Of a stretch of 15,473 bases of DNA, positions 1-7,945 are shown piece after piece (position 1 is the stretch's first letter; each line of letters begins with the position of its first letter). The DNA comes from an uncultured Clostridia bacterium (lineage in GTDB: Bacteria; Bacillota; Clostridia; TANB77; CAG-508). The position numbers and the translations under genes are program-made. Under the pieces are notes generated by a model, which was given only the letters and a program-made list of their open reading frames with translations, was not told the origin of the DNA and did not search any database. The stretch is from the NCBI GenBank assembly GCA_947599995.1, contig CANQFW010000027.1, positions 1 through 15,473 on the forward strand, given 5' to 3'.

Positions 1-2
1 TT

Positions 3-2012
3 TCAAAAATAATAATAACATTTGTTATATTTCTTATTACATGTTTACTATTACAAAGTGAAGTCAAAGCTACAGACTGTAGTTGGGTAACTACATATTA
101 TCCAAATAATTGTACATGGTATGCGTGTGGAAGAGTAAAGGAAGTTTTGGGAATTAATATTGATAAACATTGGGGTGATGCATATCAATGGGCAGATGCA
201 GCAAGAAATGCGGGATATGTTGTAGATAATAATGCAGCACCAAATACAGTAGCTGTATGGCCACGCGGCACAGGAGTTTATGGATATGGACATGTTGCAT
301 TTGTAGAAAGAGTAAATGGCAATATGATGCACGTATCTGAATATAACTACAGTAATCCATATGCTTATGGGGAAGCTGATTGTCAAACTAATTCATCTAG
401 AGGATATGGAGGAGCACCACAGTTTATACATTTTACTGCACCTGATTCGGTTAAGCCAACAATAAGCGGATGTTATATTGATATGTTAAGTATAACATCT
501 ACATCATATGTGGTTAGGTGTTATGCAAGTGATAATACAGGAATAAAGGAAGTTTTATTTCCTACATGGACAGTAGCTAATGATCAAGATGATGTTGTGT
601 GGGGCAAAGGAACATATGACTCAAGTCTAGGTTGCTATAAATATACAGTTAAAAAAAGCCAACATAAGAATGAATCTGGATTATATATGACACATGTTTA
701 CGTATATGATAACGCAGGAAATTATGATATGAGAGGCCTTGAAGCAATTCAGATGGGATCTACTGTTGCAGATCCAGGTAATTTTACAGCTAGAATTGTT
801 TGCAATAAAAATAAATCGTATGTAATAGGAACTAATGGAACGTCGTCAGGTTCTAAATTACAGCTAGAAAGCAAATCGTCATCAGACTCAACTCAACTAT
901 GGAAACTTATAAGAAATTCTGATAAAAGTTATTGTATACAAAATGTTTCAACAGGACTTTATATGGATGTAAATGGTGGAGTAAATGCTGATGGAACAGC
1001 TATGCAATTATGGACAAAAAATTCTAGTAATGCACAACAGTTCTACATTATGAATTATAACGGTGCATATAGAATAGTTGCAAGATGTTCACCTGACTTG
1101 AAGGCAGTTGATCTAAATGGTGGAACTGTAAAGGTAGGGCAACCAATCAATATATACAAAACTGATCATGAAAATAATGATGCACAAGCATGGATTTTTG
1201 AGAAGATAGCAACTGAGTTAACAATTAGTGCACAAGGTGCAACATTGTATAAAGGTGAGACTTATACTTTAAGTGCATGGTTAAATACTACAAGTGCATC
1301 AAATAGTAAAATTACTTGGAAGTCAAGCAATAAATCTGTAGCAACAGTTGATAGTAACGGAAAAATCACAGCTATTAATCCAGGTACAGCAACTATTACA
1401 GCGTCTACAACAGATGGAACAGCACTTTCTAAATCATGCAGTGTAACTGTAAATGGATTTAAAGATGTTGCTACAAATTCATGGTATGATTCTGCTGTAA
1501 AGTATATGTACAAAAATGACATAATGAAAGGTTATAATGCAACAACATTTGCACCTAATGACAAAGTTACCAGAGCAATGTTTGCAACTATTATTTACAA
1601 CATGAGTGGAAGACCAGCTGTAAAAAATTTCAATTCGAAATTTAAAGATGTTAAATATAGCAATGAAACATCATGGTATTATTATCCTGTAGTATGGGCT
1701 TCAGAAAATAATATTGTAAGCGGATATAAAAATGGTAATTTCGGACCAAATGATACAATAACAAGAGAAGATTTAGCTGTAATGCTAAATAATTACTGTA
1801 ATTATAAAAGAAAATATAAAACTGTAAAAGCGGATTATTCAAAATTCTCTGATGTTAATAAGATATCTTCATATGCAAAATGGGCAATGAATTGGGCAGT
1901 TGGTAATGGAGTAATAACTGGAGACCAAGGAAAACTTAATCCAAGAGGAAATGCAACAAGAGCAGAGGTTGCAAGTATGGTATATAAATATTGTTTAAAT
2001 ATAGGTAAATAA
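3..2012 (+). CDS. Secreted CHAP-domain cell-wall hydrolase with GBS-Bsp-like, ricin-type lectin, Big_2 and three SLH domains (5' end cut off)
   Basis: The frame is open from the window edge, so the start lies upstream; TTG 147 is internal to the CHAP domain. Visible residues 1-23 are a hydrophobic signal-peptide core ending VKA. Residues about 26-145 form a CHAP (amidase/endopeptidase) domain with catalytic Cys37 in NNCTWYACGR and His97 in GYGHVAFVE. Next come a GBS-Bsp-like domain (about 149-250, ending YVYDNAGNYD), a ricin-type beta-trefoil (about 261-401, with QLWKLI and AQAWIFEKI repeats), a bacterial Ig-like Big_2 domain (about 405-484) and three SLH domains (about 486-538, 547-598, 615-668). 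The family role is peptidoglycan cleavage; SLH domains hold such proteins to secondary wall polymers at the surface. Using the lectin and Big_2 parts for glycan binding or spacing is inference. The gene is monocistronic at its 3' end, with a terminator following. Substrate bond is unknown. Confidence 0.93.
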   Translation, partial: SKIIITFVIFLITCLLLQSEVKATDCSWVTTYYPNNCTWYACGRVKEVLGINIDKHWGDAYQWADAARNAGYVVDNNAAPNTVAVWPRGTGVYGYGHVAFVERVNGNMMHVSEYNYSNPYAYGEADCQTNSSRGYGGAPQFIHFTAPDSVKPTISGCYIDMLSITSTSYVVRCYASDNTGIKEVLFPTWTVANDQDDVVWGKGTYDSSLGCYKYTVKKSQHKNESGLYMTHVYVYDNAGNYDMRGLEAIQMGSTVADPGNFTARIVCNKNKSYVIGTNGTSSGSKLQLESKSSSDSTQLWKLIRNSDKSYCIQNVSTGLYMDVNGGVNADGTAMQLWTKNSSNAQQFYIMNYNGAYRIVARCSPDLKAVDLNGGTVKVGQPINIYKTDHENNDAQAWIFEKIATELTISAQGATLYKGETYTLSAWLNTTSASNSKITWKSSNKSVATVDSNGKITAINPGTATITASTTDGTALSKSCSVTVNGFKDVATNSWYDSAVKYMYKNDIMKGYNATTFAPNDKVTRAMFATIIYNMSGRPAVKNFNSKFKDVKYSNETSWYYYPVVWASENNIVSGYKNGNFGPNDTITREDLAVMLNNYCNYKRKYKTVKADYSKFSDVNKISSYAKWAMNWAVGNGVITGDQGKLNPRGNATRAEVASMVYKYCLNIGK

Positions 2013-2033
2013 TATAGATAGAATGTAAATATG

Positions 2034-2090
2034 CGGAGTTTAGATTTTCTTAGTAGTTTACACTGCTTAAGAAATCTTAATTCCGTTTTT
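2034..2090 (+). terminator. Rho-independent terminator of the CHAP/SLH gene
   Basis: A long imperfect hairpin pairs the CGG-starting arm at 2034-2051 with the arm ending CCG at 2069-2085, with one bulge and a few mismatches, and is followed by TTTTT (2086-2090). It begins about 20 nt after the stop codon. Confidence 0.7.
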
Positions 2091-2137
2091 GTATATTTAA
2101 CGGTAACAGGCTATTTAAGAAATTAATTTAAAATGTA

Positions 2138-2166
2138 TTTACAAAGACCTTAAAAAATGGTATTAT
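2138..2166 (+). promoter_or_regulatory. Sigma-A-type promoter for rlmB
   Basis: TTTACA at 2138-2143 and TATTAT at 2161-2166 are separated by exactly 17 bp. The expected transcription start is near 2173, about 45 nt before the rlmB ATG. The promoter sits just after the preceding gene's terminator, which fits a new transcription unit. Confidence 0.55.
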
Positions 2167-2218
2167 ATACAAAGATGAGAGAGAAGATAATGTTTTAGAA
2201 GGGAATGAGAATATCTAA

Positions 2219-3064
2219 ATGGCAGAAAAAAGAAAAAATAAAGAAAGAATAATTAATAATCGTGGAATAGAAAAAAGAAACAAAATAAGAAGAGAAGAAG
2301 ATATAGCAAAAAATGAAAAAGAAAAAGCATTTGACGACCAAATAGAAGGAAGAAATGCGGTACTAGAGTTATTAGAAACAGGAAAAGATATTAATAAAAT
2401 ATATATAACAAAGGGAGAAAGACATGGTTCAATAAACAAAATAATTGCAATTGCAAAGGAAAAAAAGATTATAATGGTGGAAAAAGATAAAAAGGAAATG
2501 GAAAATATGGCACAAAATGATAATTATCAGGGTGTAATTGCAATTGTGCCACCATTTAAATATTCAGAAGTAGAAGATATTTTAAATTTTGCACAAGAAA
2601 AAGAGGAACCACCTTTTGTTTTAATACTTGATGGAATAGAAGATACACATAACTTAGGAGCAGTTATAAGAACAGCAGAAACAGCAGGGGTTCATGGAAT
2701 AATTATTCCAAAAAGAAGAGCAGCATCTGTAAATAGTACTGTAAGCAAAGTTTCCTGCGGAGCTGTAGAACACATGAGAATTGCTAGAGTAAATAATATA
2801 TCAGATACGATTGATAAACTAAAAAAAGCTGGTTTATGGATTTGTGGCACCGCTGTTGATGCAAAGAAATATTATTTTGACCAAGATTTAACAGGTCCTT
2901 TAGGTATTGTAATTGGAAATGAAGGCAAAGGAATAAGTGAACTTGTAAAGAAAAATTGCGATTTTTTGGTTAAGATTCCAATGAAGGGCAAAGTTACATC
3001 TCTAAATGCATCTGTTTCTACAGGAATAATAGTGTACGAAGCAGTTAAGCAAAGAAACTTTTAA
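2219..3064 (+). CDS. rlmB: 23S rRNA (guanosine-2'-O-)-methyltransferase, TrmH/SpoU family
   Basis: The 281-residue protein has the RlmB layout: an N-terminal substrate-binding domain (about 41-112, starting QIEGRNAVLELL) and a C-terminal knotted SPOUT methyltransferase domain. All three SpoU motifs are present: DGIEDTHNLGAVIRTA (138-153), GIVIGNEGKGI (229-239) and IPMKGKVTSLNASVSTG (253-269). The family methylates the ribose of a guanosine in the 23S rRNA peptidyl-transferase region (G2251 in E. coli) using S-adenosylmethionine. The first 40 residues are a Lys/Arg/Glu-rich extension beyond the core, possibly an RNA-binding tail. The start ATG is preceded by a purine-rich AGAAGGGA at a long spacing of about 14 nt. 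The usual Firmicute neighbours (cysS, mrnC, yacP) are not here. TrmH-type tRNA or other SpoU enzymes are a less likely alternative. Confidence 0.92.
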   Translation: MAEKRKNKERIINNRGIEKRNKIRREEDIAKNEKEKAFDDQIEGRNAVLELLETGKDINKIYITKGERHGSINKIIAIAKEKKIIMVEKDKKEMENMAQNDNYQGVIAIVPPFKYSEVEDILNFAQEKEEPPFVLILDGIEDTHNLGAVIRTAETAGVHGIIIPKRRAASVNSTVSKVSCGAVEHMRIARVNNISDTIDKLKKAGLWICGTAVDAKKYYFDQDLTGPLGIVIGNEGKGISELVKKNCDFLVKIPMKGKVTSLNASVSTGIIVYEAVKQRNF

Positions 3065-3109
3065 AAGTAAAAACTACAAAAGATAAAAAAAAGAATACAG
3101 AATATAAAG

Positions 3110-3136
3110 TTAAATTCAAAGAAAGGTAGAATTTAA
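3110..3136 (+). promoter_or_regulatory. Small hairpin holding the ribosome binding site in its loop
   Basis: TTAAATTC (3110-3117) is perfectly complementary to GAATTTAA (3129-3136). The 11-nt loop carries the only Shine-Dalgarno-like sequence (GAAAGG, 3121-3126) of the gene starting at 3140. The stem is AT-only except for one G-C pair, so it may be chance in this AT-rich DNA. Confidence 0.3.
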
Positions 3137-3139
3137 ATA

Positions 3140-3562
3140 ATGGAAAATAATGAAGAGATAAGAAAAGAAGATAAAAGAGCTTTGAAGCAGGCACTTGTAA
3201 AGCTAATAGATGAGGAGCCAAAAGATCTAAGTCAAGAAGAGGCAATAAAAAATTATGAAGAAATAAAGAAAAAAAAATATTCTCCTGTTGGTTCAGATTC
3301 GGAAAGTGACGAGTCAAATCAGGAAGAAGCTGAACATCTAAAAAGAATAAAAGCTGAATTGTTATCTTCTCTTAAAAGAGTAGAGGATTTATCTAAAAAA
3401 ATATTTGTAGATAAAGAGCTTAAAAACAAAAATATTGTAAAGAATAGAGATGGCATGGGCGAGATTTCAAAAAATAGACAAACAGATGAAAAAAAATATG
3501 ATATAAATGAAAATAAAAATACAAAGGAAAAAGATTCAAATAATCAAAAAACTATAGAATAA
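3140..3562 (+). CDS. Highly charged hypothetical protein
   Basis: I do not recognise this 140-residue protein. It is hydrophilic throughout, with no signal peptide or membrane segment. It has a Lys/Glu-rich N-terminal half, an acidic Ser/Asp/Glu patch around residues 51-64 (SDSESDESNQEE), a probable short amphipathic or coiled-coil helix (about 63-92, AEHLKRIKAELLSSLKRVEDLSKK) and a low-complexity Lys/Asn/Glu tail. It starts with ATG, with a modest GAAAGG upstream, lies 75 nt after rlmB and 76 nt before mfd on the same strand, and could be co-transcribed with rlmB. Length, RBS and position favour a real gene, but with this composition a spurious or fast-evolving ORF is possible. No function is inferred. 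Confidence 0.6.
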   Translation: MENNEEIRKEDKRALKQALVKLIDEEPKDLSQEEAIKNYEEIKKKKYSPVGSDSESDESNQEEAEHLKRIKAELLSSLKRVEDLSKKIFVDKELKNKNIVKNRDGMGEISKNRQTDEKKYDINENKNTKEKDSNNQKTIE

Positions 3563-3583
3563 TAATTTATATATTACTACCGT

Positions 3584-3613
3584 GTTAGTATTTTTCATAA
3601 ATAAAATACTAAC
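3584..3613 (+). promoter_or_regulatory. Perfect inverted repeat in the mfd leader
   Basis: GTTAGTATTTT (3584-3594) and AAAATACTAAC (3603-3613) form an 11-bp stem with an 8-nt loop, ending 10 nt before the AAGGAG of mfd. There is no U-run after it, so it is a poor terminator. It could be an operator, an mRNA-stabilising hairpin or an inefficient attenuator. Confidence 0.35.
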
Positions 3614-3638
3614 TGATAGAAAAAAGGAGCAATTATAA

Positions 3639-4235
3639 ATGAATATCATCTTAGAAGAACTTGATAAATCAAATAAATTTAAAGAATTACAAAATCAAAT
3701 AAAGAACAAAAAAAGTCCGATATCAATATCGGGCTTAACAAGTCTGTCTGAAGTAATGTCTATATGCAAAATTACCGAGAATTTAAAAGGACCAACAATG
3801 ATAATAACATATAATGAGGTACAAGCGAAAAATTTAGTAAATGATTTTAAATTTTTTACAGACAAAGTTGTTTTTTTTCCAAAAAAAGAAATAGTTACAT
3901 ATGACTACATTGCAGAAAGTAAAAATTTACCTTACGAAAGAATAGAGGTTTTAAATAAAATATTTGATAATAAAAATATAATCATTGTTGCATCGATAGA
4001 AGCTGTAAACCAAAAAATAATATCAAAGGAAAAACTATATAAAAATGTACTAAAACTAAAAATAGGTGATATATGCAATATAGAAGATTTAAAAAATAAA
4101 TTAGTAAAGTTAGGATATGAAAGATTTGATTTAATAGATGGAAGAGGTCAATTTAGTGTCCGTGGGGGGATTATAGATATATCTATAAATGACAATATAC
4201 GGAGTTCGTATGGAGCTTTGGGGCGAAGAAATTGA
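3639..4235 (+). CDS. mfd: Mfd transcription-repair coupling factor, N-terminal fragment (upstream of a frameshift)
   Basis: ATG follows AAGGAG at 9 nt. Residues 1-186 are the start of the Mfd UvrB-like (D1a-D2-D1b) module, with PISISGLTSLSEV, VFFPKKEIVTYDYIAESKN and the hallmark FSVRGGIIDIS (about 174-184). After about residue 186 (DND-N) the frame runs into 12 unrelated residues and stops at 4233-4235, while the expected continuation (YGVRMELWGEEIDSIRYF) is in another frame and opens the next CDS. In Mfd this module damps the protein's activity and contacts UvrA during strand-specific repair of transcription-blocking lesions. The fragment alone lacks the RNA polymerase-binding and motor domains. 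The split could be a real mutation or a sequence error; see the overlapping entry. Confidence 0.9.
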   Translation: MNIILEELDKSNKFKELQNQIKNKKSPISISGLTSLSEVMSICKITENLKGPTMIITYNEVQAKNLVNDFKFFTDKVVFFPKKEIVTYDYIAESKNLPYERIEVLNKIFDNKNIIIVASIEAVNQKIISKEKLYKNVLKLKIGDICNIEDLKNKLVKLGYERFDLIDGRGQFSVRGGIIDISINDNIRSSYGALGRRN

Positions 4236-7098
4236 TTCAATAAGATATTTTAACATAATGAGTCAAAGGTCGGTAGAGTCAATTGATAAGATATGCATTT
4301 ATCCAGCACATGAGTATATTTTAGAAAATGATTTAGAAGAAACTATAAAAAATATAAGAAAAAGAATATTTAATGAAAAATATGATGAAATGGTTGAAAA
4401 TGACCTAGAAGAAATAAAACAGGGCAATTATTTAAGCAAGATAGATAAATATTTTGATTCTTTTTATGAAAAACCAGAAACTATTTTAAACTATATGAAA
4501 GTAGGCACCCTTATTTTTATTGATGAAATAGAAAAAATCAATGCAAGATGTAACTCTATTTCTCAAGATGAACAAAATACAGTTAACATGTTATTAGAAA
4601 AAGAGAGATTTGTGCCAGATGCAATTAAAAATTCATCTACATTTGAGGATTTTAAAGATAAATTAAAATTTCATCAAATAATATATTTAAATAAGCTAAA
4701 TACAATTTTAAAATCGAATATTGAGAAATATGACTTTAATTGTAAGGAGCTAAATTATTTTAAAAGTGGAACAGATCTATTTATAGAAGATATAAAGAAA
4801 TTTCAAAATGATAACAAAAAAATATTTATAGTAGTTGATATGAAAGAAAAAGTAGACAAGATAAGAAATATGCTTGAAGATAACGAAATTTTGTCTGTTT
4901 ATCAAGAAAAATTAAATAATAAAATTATAGCTGGAAAGGAAACAAATACAGTTATAATTACAACTGGAAATATCTCTGCAGGTTTTTTTAGCGCTGATTT
5001 AAATCAAATAATAATTTCAGCAAATGAATTAATAACTGCTCAAAGACGTGAGAAAAAAAGAAAAAGTACCATTTTTAAGCAGGGGGATAAAGTAGTTTTC
5101 GCGGATTTAAAGGTAGGAGATTATGTTGTTCATAGAAAGTACGGAATCGGAGTATACATAGGTGTTAATACAATTGATGCAGATGGAATAATTAGAGATT
5201 ACATTAAAATAAAATATGCAGGAGATGATATACTTTACATTCCAACAAATGCATTAGATACAATAAGGAAATATGTTGGAGGAGAGGACTTAGGACTAAA
5301 ATTAAATAAGCTTGGAAGCAAAGAGTGGGAAAATACAACATCAAAAGTAAAAAAGGGTTTAAGAGCTGTTGCAAAAGAGCTTATAGAACTTTATGCAAGA
5401 AGGGAAAAGTCAAAAGGTTATGCTTTTTCAAAAGATACTGATTGGCAAAAACAATTTGAAGGAAGCTTTCCATATGTTGAAACAGAAGATCAGCTTCGTT
5501 GTATAGATGAAGTAAAAAAAGATATGGAAAGTTCTAAGCCAATGGATAGACTTTTATGCGGTGATGTAGGTTACGGTAAAACAGAAGTTGCAATAAGGGC
5601 GGCTTTTAAAGCTGTAATGGACCATAAGCAGGTTGTATACCTAGTGCCAACAACAGTTTTAGCTCAGCAACAATATGAAAGTTTTAAAGGGAGAATGAAA
5701 GAATATCCTATAAAAATTGAATTGTTAAATAGATTCAGAAGTACTAAAGAACAAAATACTATAATAAAAGATTTAGCACTAGGTAATATAGACATAGTGG
5801 TTGCAACTCATAAAATTTTAGGTAAAAATATAAAATTTAAAGATTTAGGACTATTAATAATTGACGAGGAGCATAGATTTGGTGTAAAGGCTAAAGAGAA
5901 AATAAAAGAATATAAAATGAATGTAGATGTTTTAACAATGACAGCAACACCAATACCAAGGACCATGCATATGTCAATTGTTGGAGTCAGAGACATGTCA
6001 GTTATATATGAGCCACCACAAAATAGAAAACCTGTTCAAACATATGTACTAGATTATGATTTAGAAGTTGTAAAAGAAGCAATAATAAAGGAGCTTGAAA
6101 GAGGTGGTCAGGTTTTTTACTTATTTAATAATGTAGAAAACATTATGCAAAAGGCAGACGAGATATCAAGACTAGTGCCAGAAGCGCAAGTGACATATGC
6201 ACATGGAAGAATGACAGGTACACAAATAGAAGATATAATGAAAGATTTTATTGACGGAAATACAAATGTACTTGTTTGTACAACAATTTTAGAATCTGGA
6301 ATAGATATTCCAAATGCAAACACAATTATTGTAGAAAATGCAGATAGAATGGGTTTAGCTCAACTTTACCAAATAAGAGGAAGAGTAGGTCGTTCAGACA
6401 GGCAAGCATATGCGTACATAACTTATAAAAAAGACAAGATGCTTTCAGAAGTTGCAGATAAAAGATTAAAGGCCATAAAGGAATTTACAGAGTTTGGTTC
6501 AGGATTCAAAATCGCAATGCGTGATTTAGAAATAAGAGGCGCAGGTAGCTTAATAGGAGAAGTTCAGCATGGACATTTAGAAGAAGTAGGTTACGATACA
6601 TATTGTAGACTTCTAGATGAAGTGCTAAAAGAAGAACAGGGATTAAAAGTAGAAGAAGAATTTGAAACACAAATAGACATAAATGTAACAAGTTATATAC
6701 CAGATAGCTATATTTCAGATGCTAATCAAAAAATTGAGATTTATCAGAATATAGCCTTATGCAAGAGTGAGGAAGATATTCAAGATATAACAGATGAAAT
6801 TATAGATAGGTTTGGTGAAATGCCTAAACAAATTGAAAATTTATTAGAGATTTCAAGAATTAAACAAATGGCTAAAAAGCTATATATAAATAAAATTTCA
6901 AGCAAACGTGATGGAGTAGTATTTACATTTGAAAATAATAAATTAGATGGGGAAAAAGCAATAGAATTAATTAAAATATATGGAAACGATGTTAAATTTT
7001 CACCGGGAATAAAACCAATGATTACATTCAATATTAAGAAAGTAACGGAAAAAGATTTATTGCTTGAAGTAGAAAACTTTTTAAAAAAACTTGTATAA
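4189..7098 (+). CDS. mfd: Mfd transcription-repair coupling factor, C-terminal fragment (downstream of a frameshift)
   Basis: This frame carries the rest of Mfd. It opens with the continuation of the UvrB-like module, then the RNA polymerase-interacting domain (about 296-370, with DLKVGDYVVHRKYGIGVYIG) and a RecG-like superfamily 2 translocase: Walker A GDVGYGKTE (458-466), DEEH (559-562), TATPIPRT and QIRGRVGRS (about 728-736). The C-terminal Mfd domain follows (EIIDRFGEMP and on). All motifs look intact. Joined with the upstream fragment it gives about 1152 residues, the usual Mfd length. Mfd removes stalled RNA polymerase and recruits UvrA. The ATG at 4189 is only the first in frame and lacks a clear RBS, so it is unlikely to be a natural start. 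True homology begins about 4198. Confidence 0.92.
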   Translation: MTIYGVRMELWGEEIDSIRYFNIMSQRSVESIDKICIYPAHEYILENDLEETIKNIRKRIFNEKYDEMVENDLEEIKQGNYLSKIDKYFDSFYEKPETILNYMKVGTLIFIDEIEKINARCNSISQDEQNTVNMLLEKERFVPDAIKNSSTFEDFKDKLKFHQIIYLNKLNTILKSNIEKYDFNCKELNYFKSGTDLFIEDIKKFQNDNKKIFIVVDMKEKVDKIRNMLEDNEILSVYQEKLNNKIIAGKETNTVIITTGNISAGFFSADLNQIIISANELITAQRREKKRKSTIFKQGDKVVFADLKVGDYVVHRKYGIGVYIGVNTIDADGIIRDYIKIKYAGDDILYIPTNALDTIRKYVGGEDLGLKLNKLGSKEWENTTSKVKKGLRAVAKELIELYARREKSKGYAFSKDTDWQKQFEGSFPYVETEDQLRCIDEVKKDMESSKPMDRLLCGDVGYGKTEVAIRAAFKAVMDHKQVVYLVPTTVLAQQQYESFKGRMKEYPIKIELLNRFRSTKEQNTIIKDLALGNIDIVVATHKILGKNIKFKDLGLLIIDEEHRFGVKAKEKIKEYKMNVDVLTMTATPIPRTMHMSIVGVRDMSVIYEPPQNRKPVQTYVLDYDLEVVKEAIIKELERGGQVFYLFNNVENIMQKADEISRLVPEAQVTYAHGRMTGTQIEDIMKDFIDGNTNVLVCTTILESGIDIPNANTIIVENADRMGLAQLYQIRGRVGRSDRQAYAYITYKKDKMLSEVADKRLKAIKEFTEFGSGFKIAMRDLEIRGAGSLIGEVQHGHLEEVGYDTYCRLLDEVLKEEQGLKVEEEFETQIDINVTSYIPDSYISDANQKIEIYQNIALCKSEEDIQDITDEIIDRFGEMPKQIENLLEISRIKQMAKKLYINKISSKRDGVVFTFENNKLDGEKAIELIKIYGNDVKFSPGIKPMITFNIKKVTEKDLLLEVENFLKKLV
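4190..4206 (+). other. Frameshift site within mfd
   Basis: The upstream frame reads GAC AAT at 4191-4196; Mfd homology resumes at TAC GGA GTT from 4198. One surplus base, or loss of two bases from the AT-dinucleotide run around 4194-4199, explains the shift. The total 3460 nt from ATG to stop is one more than a multiple of three. The GGGGGG run at 4164-4169 is still in frame, so it is not the cause. Confidence 0.85.
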
Positions 7099-7119
7099 GT
7101 TAAATAAATATGATATATT
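7091..7119 (+). promoter_or_regulatory. Possible promoter for the response regulator gene
   Basis: TTGTAT (7091-7096) and TATATT (7114-7119) are 17 bp apart, and TGA directly before the -10 gives an extended -10. It overlaps the last codons of mfd and would start transcription about 30 nt before the GTG. Confidence 0.4.
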
Positions 7120-7154
7120 ATGTGTATAAATTTGAGATAAGGAAGGTATAGTTT

Positions 7155-7916
7155 GTGGAAGAGATATATAATGAATATAAAAAAACAATTTTAGTAGTTG
7201 ATGATGAAAAAATGATTATCAACTTATTAAAACACAACTTAGAAAAAGAAGGATATAATGTTTTAGAGGCATATGATGGTCTAGAAGCAATAGATGTGGC
7301 GGCATCAAAGAAGCCTGATTTAATTTTGTTAGATATAATGCTTCCAAAATTGGATGGTCTGTCTGTATGCAAAAGAATAAAAAATATGATGAATGTACCT
7401 ATACTTATGGTTTCAGCCAAAGATGAAGAATTAGATAAAATAGTAGGATTAGAACTAGGAGCAGATGACTATATAACAAAGCCTTTTAGTGTAAGAGAAC
7501 TTTTAGCAAGAATAAAAGCTAATTTGAGAAAGATAGATGCTTCTTTAAATAGTGAAAGAAGTGCTAAGGGAGAGGAAGATAAAAAAGAGGAAAAACCAGC
7601 TGAAATTAGAAGAGTTAATACAGTAAAAGTAGGAGCTTTAACTCTAGATTTAGATAGATTTGAAGTTATGGTAAATGGAAAAGTTGTCGATTTAACTTTA
7701 CGTGAATTCGAAGTACTAAAATTTTTAGCGGCAGAGCCAGGTCAAGTTGTAACAAGAGAAGCTTTACTTGAAAAAGTCTGGGGATATGAGTATTATGGAG
7801 ATATAAGAACAGTTGATGTAACTGTAAGAAGAATAAGAGAAAAAATTGAAAAAGACACATCTAATCCAAAGATTTTAATTACAAAAAGAGGCGTAGGTTA
7901 TTACATAGCAACTTAA
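7155..7916 (+). CDS. Orphan OmpR/PhoB-family response regulator, WalR-like
   Basis: The 253-residue protein has a receiver domain (about 10-123) and a winged-helix DNA-binding domain (about 155-252). Receiver residues are complete: acidic pair D16-D17, phosphoacceptor D60 in LILLDIMLP, S87 in LMVSAKD and K109 in DYITKPFS. The effector ends with VRRIREKIEKD and TKRGVGYY. The linker (about 127-153) is long and Lys/Glu-rich. From recall, the sequence resembles WalR/YycF (GLELGADDYITKPFS, VWGYEYYGDIRTVDVTVRR), a regulator of wall hydrolases in Firmicutes. No histidine kinase or walHIJ gene adjoins it; it lies between mfd and ispG. Start is GTG with AAGGAAGG 8 nt upstream; the nearby ATG at 7171 is out of frame. 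Exact orthology is not established. Confidence 0.92.
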   Translation: MEEIYNEYKKTILVVDDEKMIINLLKHNLEKEGYNVLEAYDGLEAIDVAASKKPDLILLDIMLPKLDGLSVCKRIKNMMNVPILMVSAKDEELDKIVGLELGADDYITKPFSVRELLARIKANLRKIDASLNSERSAKGEEDKKEEKPAEIRRVNTVKVGALTLDLDRFEVMVNGKVVDLTLREFEVLKFLAAEPGQVVTREALLEKVWGYEYYGDIRTVDVTVRRIREKIEKDTSNPKILITKRGVGYYIAT

Positions 7917-7945
7917 AATTAGGTTGGCAAAAATGGAGGAAATAA

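Noticed and set aside
147..149. TTG as the start of the wall hydrolase
   Set aside because: The frame stays open to the window edge and the upstream codons encode a signal peptide and the catalytic CHAP cysteine, so the gene is truncated and this TTG is internal.
1262..1522. Antisense and other-frame open stretches over known genes (also 5808-6323, 7118-7420, 12369-12740, 13367-13678)
   Set aside because: They are shadows of well-supported genes, with odd composition, no RBS and no recognisable domains.
3717..3735. Inverted repeat CCGATAT-CA-ATATCGG inside mfd
   Set aside because: It lies within well-conserved Mfd coding sequence with normal amino acids and no sign of regulation, so chance is likely.
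4584..4594. TTAACATGTTA palindrome resembling the asd/pilin stem
   Set aside because: It is inside mfd coding sequence, lacks the SD and the GCTAAA-ATG context, and has no loop; it is not a third copy.
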